Assembly: GCA_032716605.1 (NCBI GenBank)
Contig: CM064485.1
Coordinates: 34,077,722-34,141,721 of the forward strand
Direction: 5' to 3'
DNA length: 64,000 nucleotides
Source: Paralithodes platypus
Taxonomy: Eukaryota; Arthropoda; Malacostraca; Decapoda; Lithodidae
The notes below the pieces were generated by a model. The model made no database searches and had not been told where the DNA came from. It saw only the letters and a list, made by a program, of their open reading frames with translations. The position numbers and the translations under genes are program-made. Shown here in pieces: positions 45,931-56,171 of the stretch (the stretch's first letter is position 1; each line of letters starts with the position of its first letter).

Positions 45931-47693
45931 AAATGTATATAAATGAATCACCTATGAAGGTTATGTTACGATACAGGTTCTCAAAGACACAGGGCTCTTC
46001 AACATTGGACTAGATAATGGCAAAATGCAACAACGGTAACACTAGATCCAACCCCTGTCTTAAACACTGGAAAACAAAACACCATTACCGCCCTGAGTTG
46101 TGCCTGGACAACGAGGTATCCTATGACTCGGTAACTGGTGCACACACACTAGGCTGACGCTCGATGAAACAGCCTATTCTCAAACAGTAAAAGATTACTC
46201 GTTTAGGTTACACAAAGAAAAGATAAGTAACGTGATTAATTAACGTTACGGTAGATACTCAAATAACTGGCACTCCTGTATTAAAGAAAGTGCAATGCTA
46301 GTCCTGCAACATCAACTGGAAACTTCTGAAATAAGTCTGATGCTGGGAAGATGTTCGTAAAGAATCTTGAACAATTATAATGCAGAATACGGGTCACAAT
46401 AAATACTAGGACATATAGTAATAATAGGCAGGCGAATAATAAAGACTGCGCAAAGGTAGTAATGCTCGACAACTAAAGAAATGCTTCGTGACACAACGCA
46501 ACAGCCTACTAGGGTTGTGCAACTCAACAACAACCTCGGCTCAAAAGTGCAGCGAATAATAATATTGCATACATATAATAATGGAGCTTATCTCTAACCA
46601 GTGTCTGCTTAGTTAATAAAGTCTAGCTGGGGTATCAAGGCAGGGCAACAATGGGCGAGCATGGGGCTCGTAGCCTAACGTTGTCCGAAGGTGGTATAAT
46701 GAAGATTACGTTATATGACGGGGATGCTCTCTTGATAAATCTAGGTCTCTAGTACCTAGTTCTATCCTGGCGATCCCTCAGAAGTCAACACAAAGAGGCA
46801 GCACTATGTTGTGAGGGATAGGCTATGGCCCTCTCACACCACAGCGCTGTGCTCGCAAGGTAAACCCACCCGAAGACAACTTAGGCTCCCACAGTACCTG
46901 TCGATGTCGTGCAGGGCTTAGCTAACACTGCACACATCGGAGACAACGACACAGTAACCTTACCCCCAGTCTAGCTTTAAATAACCAAGCAGAATCACTC
47001 AACACCTTGCCAGGGAGACATATACCGGTCTACAACCTTCCCGAGAGAGGACACACACGGAAAAGTCCGTCTCTCTAACCTCATACATAGAAATATCTGA
47101 GAGCTTCGCGTACAATACGACTGGCCGACGGTGAACGTCTATGCTGAAACCAGAAGGGATGTTGAGTTTAATAAAGATTAGAGAATGAGAAAGGAGAAGT
47201 CGAGAGAGAGAAATAGTATGCAAAGTGGCGAGTATGGGGGACAGAATTGCAAAGGATGTAGACGATACGCGTGTCAGGCAAGCTCTGAGCTGGTAAAGAA
47301 CACGCGGCCGCGATGGGCAGGGACTAGTTGACCACCCGGCCGCCAACGCCGTCAGCGCCCAAGCGAGCCGCGGCATAGCTCACCCCCGCTGCCAGGTGTA
47401 CTCCCTCACCCTCTCTCGCTCGCTTCCCACACAAGCAACATTTATATTATAGTGAATATAAAATATAAGGCGCGGTCACAGACCAAAACAAAGACCATTT
47501 CTAGACTGTCTGTGGCAACACGACCCTAATGAAATAAAGCAGATCATTCTAGGACAACTGTAGCCTATCCCCCCATCCTGGCGAGCGCTAGCGAGCTGCA
47601 ATGCCCCACGCAACCATTCTGCCAGCGCCGGGAGGCGTCACAGTTATTATACAAGGCATGTCTCTGAAAGTTGGAGGAAGAACGAACATTATA
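45931..47693. other. unassigned, moderately GC-rich sequence
   Basis: No gene is recognisable. An 125-codon minus-strand frame (46999-47376) has no known domain. A TGTTACGATACAGG start at 45964 is LTR-like, but I could not find a matching CA end with a target duplication. GCGAGCGCTAGCGAGC, an R-type motif, occurs at 47580-47595. Confidence 0.35.
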
Positions 47694-48144
47694 TTAACCC
47701 GTCCAGCCCCGGCTAGTTTTGTAATGTTTGTTCACCAGAACCCGGCCGGTTTTCAAAAAATGGTTTTATTCCAGAAACAATAGCGAATGGGTTAGGAATG
47801 AAGGAAAAACCACGAAAAACCGCTCAAAAAGCTTAAAGAATGGTCCTACAGAGCCCCCGAAAACGTATTTTACAAGAGTAAACAATTAAGGCAATTACCC
47901 CAAAAAAACAGGTTATTGCGCGCTCACACGCACGCATGTGGACTTTGAGAGTTTTCAACCATCGGCACGGTTGCGGTTGCGTGGGATACGTACACAGTTC
48001 TCATACAAATCTGAGCCCTCTTGAGTGGCTACACCTGAGGTTACGGTCGGCGCAATTAGGGTGACGCGCCAGGCGCGTCTCTGGGGCTGTGCGTTACATA
48101 CATCGCCGACGCGTCAGGCGCGTCGCTGGGGCTGTACGGGTTAA
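47694..48144. mobile_element. TTAA MITE (piggyBac-like), copy 6
   Basis: Left end TTAACCCGTCCAGCCCCGGC; right end reading inward TTAACCCGTACAGCCCCAGC. These 20-bp tips match at 18 positions and are bounded by TTAA. The interior is the reverse of 23757-24342. CGACGCGTCAGGCGCGTC-like words replace the minisatellite of that copy. Confidence 0.8.
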
Positions 48145-48189
48145 CGGGAGGTTTTTAGTTTGTTTCCTACTCCTCCAGCAATCTTAAAA

Positions 48190-48475
48190 CTTCACCCCCT
48201 TGACCCCTTTTGAAGATAAATTTGTACATTTTTCGGTAGAAAAATTTCCCGGCCGAAGGCCGGTTACTCTTATATTACAGGCTCGCTATTGCTCGCCAGG
48301 ATAAAATCGACACCTAAATGGCACGAAAGGTCTTAAAATTGACAGAATGGGGCAGAAATTCTTAAAATAATCAAACTAATGGGGCAAACGTCTTAAAATC
48401 TCAAAAGCAATGGGGCTAGACATGAGGGAGAAAGGGGTCAAGAAAAAAGTCCCTCAATTGGAAATCTCCCCTTAA
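48190..48475 (-). repeat. repeat R fragment, minus orientation
   Basis: Inverted match to 39170-39440, with CGGTAGAAAAATTTCCCGGC, GGCTCGCTATTGCTCGCCAG, CTAAATGGCACGAAAGGTCT and ATGGGGCTAGACATGAGGGA. Confidence 0.7.
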
Positions 48476-48534
48476 TTCCCAAAAATAATTTATCATATTT
48501 TCAGCCATGTGCGCGTGAAGAACATAAACAGCTT

Positions 48535-49110
48535 TTTCATAACGAATATTGGACAACATCGGACACAACTTCAAACAGAGTGTTGTCTCTCTTTGTCCAT
48601 CACACATGGAAAACTATTAGCTATTTTTTTATATTTGAAACGCAGATTTTTGCAAAGTATTCCCAATACTCCGTCATGAAGTTTGTATTTCTGTATCATT
48701 CATTTTTGTATTATATATTTACTATTTTTTGTCGGGGGATGTGGGCGGGGACAGGAGAGAAGCTAAAGAAGGGGACTCAAAAGAGAGAAAATGGCAGGAT
48801 CAAAATATCTTGCTAGTGGAAGAGATAATAACACTCTGTGTGTGTCCGTATTTAATATGTTTGTCTGCCTGTCTGCTTTATGATAACACATTATGGTATA
48901 TATAATTAAGTCACAGATGTAATATCGTTCTGAAGTTTACCGTTAACACAATCTCTTATGCCGATATCTGAGCAAAATAACCAGCAGGAACTACAGTAAC
49001 TCCCCACCAGCACCAGGACAAAACAGACTAAAAGGTTCTCCTTCCAAATCGACAAACAACTTCTAACAAACTACACCAACACACTCCCACAAACACATTA
49101 AACAACACAA
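48535..49110 (+). repeat. repeat R, right part without mariner
   Basis: Plus-orientation match to 39857-39983 plus 44481-44900, but with no mariner-like element in between. It therefore shows the empty site (ATATTTACTATTTTTTGTCG around 48715-48735). Its left part is inverted relative to the other copies, so the locus is rearranged. Confidence 0.7.
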
Positions 49111-49601
49111 GCATTCCACACAAACATTGCAACACCATTCTAGGAGTAACATATAGCACGTGCATGACATTGACCCCACACATTAGTCAGGTTCGCCGTG
49201 TACCAGAAATGTGGTCCCGTGGGAATTGCGTGCCAAAAGCGATATTATTGTTTAAATGGCATCTATAGGGTCTTAGTAGACAGAAAAACTTGGGTGGCAT
49301 TTTTACTTTTGGGAATTTGGGTTTTTGTGGGGGCTTAAAGGGGGGTACCGTCATTTTGCAGTTTATCGCCCGAAATGAAAGTGCTAATATTGTTAATACT
49401 ATTTTTATCTCTTAAAATATTAATAGGAAAATTATGAAACAAATCAGGTGTCTTCCTCATATCATCATTCATTTATGTACCTAATATTTAGTTAATATCT
49501 GGAATTGATAATTGTTTATTTATTTCCAGATATGCAATTATGAAGAAGTTCACCCGTTTCGAAGCGAGGCCTGTTGAGATTCAACTATAACGGACGTGAC
49601 A

Positions 49602-51755
49602 ATGAATTCACTCACCTGCATCATTTGCGATAAAGGCAAGCGGAAGGGCTACACCTTTGTACAGAATGTTACATCAGATTCTATTGGTAACATAAAGAAC
49701 TTTGCCGAGAAGCGAGCACAGTATGGAGAAACACAGTATGCATCTCTGGCTGAAAATCTGTCAAAGTTGTCTGCATCTGATACGGAAAACATCCATTACC
49801 ACAAAGAATGTTACAAACTCGTAGTGCACAAAGGCATGCTGGAGAGAGCCGAAAAGAGATTTTGTGAAACATCATCTGGTGAATCACAAATGCGACCAGC
49901 TAAACTCGGACGTCCATCTTTGGCACATGATGAGGATTCTGTCAGACGTGTTCGGAGGTGTCGCCCAATGGAGCCAAAGACCAAGTCCTGTGTGTTTCTC
50001 TGTGACAATCCGACAGATGGAGAGTTGCATCTTGTCCTGACAGATACGATGGGGACCCGGTTTCTGGACATAAAAGCGAACACACGTGACGACAAAGTCC
50101 GAGCAAACCTGTCACTGTTGCAGGAAGTTGGTGATGCTGCTGCATATGAAATGTGGTATCACAGAGATTGCTTACGAATTGTTGAACGCCAATGCTATTC
50201 CTTCAGATTTGATTGTATTGGGGTCGATGATAATATCACCAAGCATATGTGTGACATTGAAATTGTAAATGCAGTCAAATGTTCGCTCTCGTCTGGTGCT
50301 GTTCTAAGTATGAATGATGTTAATGATGTGTATCTGTCAACTTTGACTGAACATGATGTTAGTGTGGATAGCTCCGACTTCAAACACTACCTAAAAAGTT
50401 TGATAACAGAAAATATCAGTACTGCTGAATTTGTCAGGCCCCATCGACTCAATGAAAGTTACCATATCATCAGTAGTAAAACCCTTTCAGTTGCTGTTGA
50501 TAAAGTAGTACCCCAAGATTCAGAGGAAACACTTAGCGACATTGTTGGAGTTGCTAAGTTGCTTCGTGATGAGTTGTTGAATTGCAAAGATAAGTGGCAC
50601 TTCACTGGTAGCATGTCGTTTGAAAATCCACCAATGGTAGCTTTCTTTCTGAAGCAGCTACTCTTTGGCACAAATGCACACTCTGTTTCTGGTAAGCGGG
50701 ATGGAGCCATAAAGAACACCGTCAGTATTGTATCACAAGTACTTGTGCAAAATGTGAAGAGCGCCAAGCAAGTTCGCCATAAGCCGAAGTCAGATGTTGG
50801 ATTTGTGTCACACACAGAGACACCGCTGAACATTGGCTTGGCACTCTCTGTATACAACAAAGTACGCAGCAAACGGCTTGTCAACTTCCTGTCAGACCTA
50901 CATCTTGGAACCAGCTACATCAGTGTCCTCAACATCGAAAAGAGAGTGGAGTGTGGAGTGGTCGAGAGAATTAAATCCACTGGTGGCTATTGCATACCGA
51001 CATTTTTCAAGAAGGGCAAGTCCGTCTTCTTTGCCATAGACAACATCGACTTCCTGGAAGACACGTGCGATGGACAGAATACATTGCACGGAACAGTGGT
51101 CGTCATGAATCAAGAAGACACAGATGCAGGTGAAGCAGTGAGCCAGCCGCTTATAATACCGGACAAAGTAACACCTGTAAAGCAGGATGTAGTGTACCTT
51201 GAAGACCCACGGATCATCCCCAAAGCTACCAAGTTTGATAACTACAAGATCAACGCGAACTCTGGACTTCTGAAGAGATACGCCACAATGGACCGCTCTT
51301 GGATGCTTGCTTGGCATCTAGGCAACAACACTGTCCAATGTAACAGTGAAGATGTCACAATCAACGCCAACACAAGCTTTGACGATCGTACAGCAGAAGG
51401 TACTTTGACAGAAGACCTTGATCCGGTTGTGGAAGAAGACACCAATGAGGACACTACAATGCCAGAGACGAGTGACCACCAACAAGGATCTCGGCCGACC
51501 AATAGACTGAACAAACATCCACCTCGGCAGTCTCTCATGCCTACTTGGTCTGCAACAAATTCCTTGCTTCTGCAACTCAAAGATTGCAAGTCAACAAAAA
51601 CACACAGTGATGTTGTTGCACCACTCTTTCGACAGGATCCAACGGATTACGCGACACTATATACCGTCCTTTCACTGACACAGAATATATCTGCTGTTGT
51701 GATGGGTCCTGACAGAAAAACTGTTATCACTCTAGACCTTGCAAGGAGAAAGTGA
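49602..51755 (+). CDS. uncharacterised zinc-knuckle protein of a putative DNA transposon
   Basis: This is the longest credible coding region in the window. I start at ATG 49602 (A at -3); an in-frame GTG six bases earlier is not a eukaryotic start. Two similar N-terminal modules are visible: C6-x2-C9 ... H67-x2-C70 and C130-x3-C134 ... H187-x2-C190, likely zinc binding. Between them lies a basic segment. A central region holds DLHLGTSYISVLNIEKR (about 432-448) and FFAIDNIDF..DTCDGQNTLHG (about 476-497), whose acidic and histidine residues recall an enzyme core, though this is speculative. The C-terminal part has PTWSATNSLL and VVMGPDRKTVITLDL. From memory, proteins with these blocks are common, multi-copy and uncharacterised in corals, molluscs and crustaceans. 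The frame ends abruptly in LARRK-stop. It lies between long TIRs, so a transposition role is inferred. Confidence 0.75.
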   Translation: MNSLTCIICDKGKRKGYTFVQNVTSDSIGNIKNFAEKRAQYGETQYASLAENLSKLSASDTENIHYHKECYKLVVHKGMLERAEKRFCETSSGESQMRPAKLGRPSLAHDEDSVRRVRRCRPMEPKTKSCVFLCDNPTDGELHLVLTDTMGTRFLDIKANTRDDKVRANLSLLQEVGDAAAYEMWYHRDCLRIVERQCYSFRFDCIGVDDNITKHMCDIEIVNAVKCSLSSGAVLSMNDVNDVYLSTLTEHDVSVDSSDFKHYLKSLITENISTAEFVRPHRLNESYHIISSKTLSVAVDKVVPQDSEETLSDIVGVAKLLRDELLNCKDKWHFTGSMSFENPPMVAFFLKQLLFGTNAHSVSGKRDGAIKNTVSIVSQVLVQNVKSAKQVRHKPKSDVGFVSHTETPLNIGLALSVYNKVRSKRLVNFLSDLHLGTSYISVLNIEKRVECGVVERIKSTGGYCIPTFFKKGKSVFFAIDNIDFLEDTCDGQNTLHGTVVVMNQEDTDAGEAVSQPLIIPDKVTPVKQDVVYLEDPRIIPKATKFDNYKINANSGLLKRYATMDRSWMLAWHLGNNTVQCNSEDVTINANTSFDDRTAEGTLTEDLDPVVEEDTNEDTTMPETSDHQQGSRPTNRLNKHPPRQSLMPTWSATNSLLLQLKDCKSTKTHSDVVAPLFRQDPTDYATLYTVLSLTQNISAVVMGPDRKTVITLDLARRK

Positions 51756-51859
51756 ACTATTCATGCCATAAAAATCGCCTGCCATGCACAGCATTATGCA
51801 AATGCACCGACTGTGGAAACGTGAAAGAATACAGTATTTGTGACGAAGATGACATGTAG
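51755..51859 (+). pseudogene. out-of-frame C-terminal cysteine cluster of the preceding ORF
   Basis: Immediately after the stop, the next frame reads NYSCHKNRLPCTALCKCTDC, then a short acidic end and a stop at 51857-51859. The pattern C-x6-C-x3-C-x-C-x2-C resembles the cysteine cluster that I recall closing full-length members of this family. Its direct contact with the VITLDL block suggests an internal deletion that joined the two parts out of frame. Confidence 0.55.
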
Positions 51860-52165
51860 CCAATCAGTTAGCCAATGTATTAAGAGCACCAAATGACCCC
51901 ATAAGATTAATTTAAGATTTTACATTCATTTAGTCTATTGTTAATATTCATCTAGATGTTGAGTGGATTAATTACTGGTGGTAAAGGGTGGTATGAATGT
52001 GTGATGATTACAGAAAAGTATATTTTTATTTCCTTTATTTGTATCAGTGCTATGAAGTCATGTCATGAATATTACATGTTTTATCATACATTTGGCGTTT
52101 TTTCCTTATATATATAAACACACAATCATATCGTGTAAATATCACAGTATATGGCCTAAATAATA

Positions 52166-52372
52166 GTCAGGTTCACCGTGTCATGCCGTGGGAATTGCGT
52201 GCCAAAAGCAATGTTATTGTTTAAATGCCATCTATAGGGTGTTAATAAACAAATTCCCAAAAGTAAAATTGCCACCCAAGTTTTTCTGTTTATTAACACC
52301 CTATAGATGGCATTTAAACAATAAAATCGCTTTTGGCACGCAATTCCCACGGCATGACACGGTGAACCTGAC
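52166..52372. repeat. hairpin-forming right terminus of the transposon
   Basis: The right end is itself an inverted repeat: arm 52166-52249 (GTCAGGTTCACCGTGTCATG ... AATAAAC) pairs with 52288-52372 around a 38-nt loop, with only a few mismatches. The inner arm is a third copy of the terminal repeat. An alternative is a short MITE of the same family next to a truncated element, but its own flanks (ATA and TTA) do not match. Confidence 0.8.
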
Positions 52373-52499
52373 TTACATCTTAAATATCACTAACACATTA
52401 TGTTATCCATAATGCAGTTGGATCTAAGTACATGATTAGATTAATATCCATAATTCGAAAATGGATATAAATCGTGATCATGTACTTAACCTTTAACTG

Positions 52500-52640
52500 T
52501 GTTGGTGGTGTAATGGATTAGATGCTTATATTCTGGGTGTGGTGTCCCGAGTTCGAATCCCAGGAGGATCATATGCTTTCATTAGTTTATTCTAGTGCAT
52601 TGGGGTTTGTAATGGAGGATTAATGTTAAAGGTGGTGGTG
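52500..52640 (+). mobile_element. tRNA-like SINE, SINE-1 plus copy
   Basis: Head GTTGGTGGTGTAATGGATTA with an A box (52506-52516) and B box AGTTCGAATCC (52550-52560), then GGATCATATGCTTTCATTAG as in the copy at 31455-31529. The stems are weaker here, so it is not a functional tRNA gene. The body end is approximate. Confidence 0.6.
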
Positions 52641-53039
52641 CATGACATGGGCTCTACTTATAATGGGAAATACCAACATGCAAGTAACGCACTTTGAGTG
52701 TTATTATTAAATTTTGTCAAACAATAATCTCAATATATCGAATTTTATACCTTGCGGAAGGTGTGCATGATTCGGAGTTAAGGCGATCTTCGTGACGTCA
52801 CACCAGGCAAATTGTAAACAATAACAGCACCAAGAGGATTCAGGAAGACGCCTGAGAGGCTGAAAAGTTTGACTAGCCTAGATGTCTTGTGATTTGTGAG
52901 GCTGACTCTTGGAGTCCTAGGCCTATGAGCGGTAATTTCGTAACTTTAATTTCGTTGTATAACAACCTGCACAATGGACCATGATTATGAGAGCTCCTGT
53001 GAAAGTAGCCTAGGCCTAGTGAACAATTTGAAATGTCTT
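52641..53039. other. no gene; isolated CRE-like palindrome
   Basis: A perfect TGACGTCA lies at 52794-52801 in a slightly GC-richer stretch. No adjacent gene start is recognisable, so a promoter is only a possibility. Confidence 0.3.
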
Positions 53040-53256
53040 TTAACCAGCGACGTGTCATATTTTTTTCTAGCTGTATTTAGACGATATTATGCAGCTTAGG
53101 AAGGATTTGTGTTAGTAGAAGTGGTTGGTTGAGATAGTTTGAAGTATTATTATTGTTAGACGTCTTTCCTAAGCTGAATAAAATCGTCTAGCCTAACCTA
53201 ATAGCCTAGATGCCAAAATATGATGAAAAGGAAGTCCCTGGTATTGAAGAGGTTAA
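53040..53256. mobile_element. TTAA-type MITE, copy 7
   Basis: Bounded by TTAACCAGCGACGTGTCA and, reading inward from the right, TTAACCTCTTCAATACCAGG. The interior aligns with 44927-45144 (TTTTTCTAGCTGTATTTAGA, GCAGCTTAGGAAGGAT, GAGATAGTTTGAAG). The tips have diverged. Confidence 0.55.
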
Positions 53257-53590
53257 TTGTGCAATGCTCAATAAATTTAGTTCAACCGTATGATAATCTG
53301 ACCGCATCAGCTCGAACCAGAAGCTGCACAGCAACCAACAGTGGCAGAGGCGGCAGGACAGGCTCCGACAGAGTCTTCACTCTTCAGGCGTCAGGCTCAA
53401 GCTGTTGGTGGACACTTGCTATTGCTTACACATGAACCCCAGGGGCCCAGGCCCAGGGAATAGTAGCCTAGCCTAAACATAGGCTAATCATTTTGCAATA
53501 ATAAAGGCCTAGGCCTAATTATTATTTTTAGGGTGTCAAATGGGATAATTTTGTTTCAAGACTGGGCTGAAGATGAGAAAAAAGAATTAT
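53257..53590. other. no recognisable gene
   Basis: Unassigned, with CCTAGGCCTA words near 53465-53520. Confidence 0.35.
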
Positions 53591-54728
53591 GGAACTCTCG
53601 TCGACCGGAATTCTCGTCGAAGCGCGAACCTAGAACTCTCGTCGACGATGGAACACTCGTCAACGACATGGAACACTCGTCGACAAAATTTACTTACTTC
53701 ACTTACCAAAAAAAATCGTTGAAAAGAAACAATAAAGTTTAAAAAAATATATTTATATATAAACTATAATTAGAAGTTATGGTGAAGCTTAAGACAAGTG
53801 GTTGTGTAGGTAAGTGGTTCGTTGTGTAGTGGTAACTGATTCGATAGAAGGATTGCGAGTGAATGCCTTTACAAAAGCACCTCCCTTTTATTGTTTATAG
53901 TTTTATTCGTCTGGATTGTTTTGTTTTTATTTGATTTCTTCTTAGTTTCCACTAAGGTATAAAGGTATAATACATATATATCAATATATAATAATAGTAT
54001 TATATATAGAAGTTTAGGTGAAGCTTTAAGAAAAAGGAATGCAAGCAAATGACATAGCCTGGTCTTGCCCAGTCACCCTGATGGTCTACATCAGTTGTTA
54101 GAGTACTTTGAGACCACCTGGATTACTCCAAGCCATGGGGCCGGGGGTTGGACTCCAGACCAATGGTCTGTATTCGGACAGACAGTACGAACTAACAATG
54201 ATTTGGAGGGGTGGCACAACAACCTCAAGTTGTGTGAAAGAGCCGAGGCGAGCTGCAATGTGTATGAACTAATTGAGGTTCTGCACAAGGAATGCTCATT
54301 TGTTAAAGTGCAGCATCAACTTGTGGCCCAAGAGAAGATGGAGAGGCACCAGAAGGCAAGCCATTCCCTGTTTCAAGCCAGTGCCAGGGTGTCAAACCGG
54401 AGCAATTTTGTGTGAATAGTTGAACGAATATGAGAAGGAATACAAGCAAATTAACACGAAATAGCACTGTGTTGGCCATTTTATCACTTCCAAAGACATA
54501 ATTTGAACTATACACCACAATTTCTTCTTTACATATACACTAATAACGACTAAAAATAAACGATTCGTCTTTCGTTTGATTTTTTTGTATGTATGAAAAA
54601 TACGACTAAATATGTAATAATACAAATAGCCTACGATACATATCTTGTATATTTTTTATAATTTATGAATTATAGGCCTATGTCTCAATTTTTTTTTATA
54701 TATATACAGTATATATACCGGTATAGGC

Positions 54729-54761
<33 letters not shown>

Positions 54762-54931
54762 TTATATATTATATATAAAACAATGACAATAGAGGGGACA
54801 GTTGAAAAGGATGTCTCCCCGAAAAAAACACCACTTAATTGGAACACTCGTCGACGACATAGAACACTCGTCGACGGCGAAAATTGGAACACTCGTCGCC
54901 GTCGACGAGAATTCCGGTCGACGAGAGTTCC
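53591..54931 (+). mobile_element. Mutator-like (MULE) element, defective
   Basis: The ends GGAACTCTCGTCGACCGGAA and its reverse complement form inverted repeats of 30 bp before they diverge (53591-53620 and 54902-54931). Within both ends, GAACACTCGTCGACGA-type units recur several times. A remnant of a MULE-type transposase lies inside (54053-54415). Expected 8-11 bp target duplications are not seen (AAGAATTAT versus AGGTACCAG), so the ends may have been altered. A (TA)n tract lies at 54733-54780. Confidence 0.75.
54053..54415 (+). pseudogene. C-terminal fragment of MULE-type transposase
   Basis: The frame opens after a stop at 54050 without an ATG and reads LPSHPDGLHQLLEYFETTWI, then DQWSVFGQTVRTNNDLEGWH, NNLKLCERAEA and a helical tail (ELIEVLHKEC...) to a stop at 54413-54415. 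The R-TNNDLEGWHNNL block is typical of the region after the catalytic core of Mutator-like transposases (nuclear DDE enzymes). The catalytic aspartates and the zinc finger are missing. It lies between the TIRs and in the expected orientation. Confidence 0.7.
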
Positions 54932-55644
54932 AGGTACCAGACAAAATAGGCCCTACAAGAAAATTAGTTTGAAATTAGCCTAGGCCTATATTGATTTGCT
55001 TATTTGATAACTTTCAAAGACATATCCTAAGTAATAAGAACTGTAAAGCATAATTTTAACTTTGTATAGGCCTAGCCTATTAGGCTAAATAAAAATTATG
55101 AAAAAGATGGAACTGATCTTGTTTGATAGCCTGTTTTTTGCATTAGGCCTAACTAGGCTATGAAGTTATTCTCTTTTCAGTCAAACATTTCCCTCTAGGC
55201 CGTTTTTTTTTCTTTCTTACAAGCCTACTGTTAGCCTTTTTTTTTATTTAGGCCTTTTTTTTTTGTGTGTAGGAACCTAAGCGAGACTGACAATATTCAG
55301 ATTTGTTTTTATATTAAATTGACATAGCCTAGGCCTAATTCTTTAGACTAAGACTTGGGTTTTCTGTTTTTCAACTGCTGTAAAGAATTACTAAAATTGA
55401 CACATAGGCCCAGGCCTAGCCTACCTGTGATCCTCCTGAAATATAATTTTTTTTAATAGGCTAGCCCAGGCCTTTTACGCTCTAGGGGGGCTAACCAAAC
55501 CAAATCTAACTTATTGTAACCTAACCTTTCCAGGTGAAGTTAGGTTATTTAATGTTGAATGTTGTGGGTTTTGATATAAATATACATACAAATAGCCAAA
55601 TTGCAAATCTAGGTGTTTTAATCCTCAATGGAAAAAATTAAAAA
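54932..55644. other. no gene; CCTAGGCC-rich
   Basis: High density of TAGGCCTA/CTAGGCCT words and T runs. CTAACTTATTGTAACCTAAC at 55507-55526 is telomere-like in composition only. Confidence 0.4.
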
Positions 55645-55967
55645 AAGGGTTGTGTTGGGGGGGCAAAGCCCCCTTATCCTATTACTGTATTGTGTCCCAC
55701 AACCAGTAACTCGACAATTTATGCAGCAGATGACCGTGGAGTACAATAATGGGTAAAGCTCCTCCTCATCCCCCTTGAATTATTGTCATCATATATATAA
55801 TTATGTTACCAGCAGGGGCATATAATGGCTGGCTGTGGGATAATTTTGTAAACAAAAATGATAAAATTAAATAAGTCAAATTAGAAGCGAACATAGACCT
55901 AATTGCAAGCGTACAACTTATGCAAATAGTACAAAGCGATAGTATGCCTGCTAACACAACCCTTACC
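55645..55967. mobile_element. foldback MITE of the GGTAAGGGTT family, truncated left
   Basis: The left end AAGGGTTGTGTT runs straight into a G/C block (GGGGGGGCAAAGCCCCC). The right end CTAACACAACCCTTACC matches 56534-56907. The ATTGTCATCAT and TTACCAGCAGGGGCA blocks are shared. Confidence 0.6.
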
Positions 55968-56171
55968 AAACTAATATTTTATTATTACTAGATGTGCCTT
56001 TATATCTTTGGCAGTTTGTTTTTCTTTACATTATATACGTACTGTAACTAGAATTACAGCTTTGTGTATATTTTAACAGCAAATGTATCGTAAAGTGGCG
56101 TCATTCTCCTGCAGAAATAAGCCTACCGGTACCTACGGTATTTATTTTTTTATTAAGACATGTTTGACAGT

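Larger units (their letters stand above)
49186..52372 (+). mobile_element. candidate DNA transposon carrying a 717-codon uncharacterised ORF
   Basis: The left terminus GTCAGGTTCGCCGTGT (49186) and the right terminus, reverse complement of GTCAGGTTCACCGTGT (ending 52372), are the tips of inverted repeats. They run to 49320 on the left and back to about 52250 on the right, about 125-135 bp, with roughly one difference in ten and one small gap. TTA flanks both ends (49183-49185 and 52373-52375). Inside are a 717-codon frame and a short frame remnant. A 3-bp TTA duplication would suit PIF/Harbinger-like integration, but the protein shows no Harbinger nuclease motif that I recognise. Superfamily unassigned. 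Confidence 0.72.

Noticed and set aside
45964..47560. Solo LTR starting TGTTACG
   Set aside because: No convincing CA end with a matching short direct repeat was found.
49596..49601. GTG as the start of the 717-codon ORF
   Set aside because: Eukaryotic context; the ATG at 49602 with A at -3 is the sensible start.
52166..52372. Independent MITE unrelated to the larger element
   Set aside because: Its own flanks differ (ATA and TTA) while the outer pair 49183-49185 and 52373-52375 agree, so I favour it as the right end of the larger element, though not with certainty.
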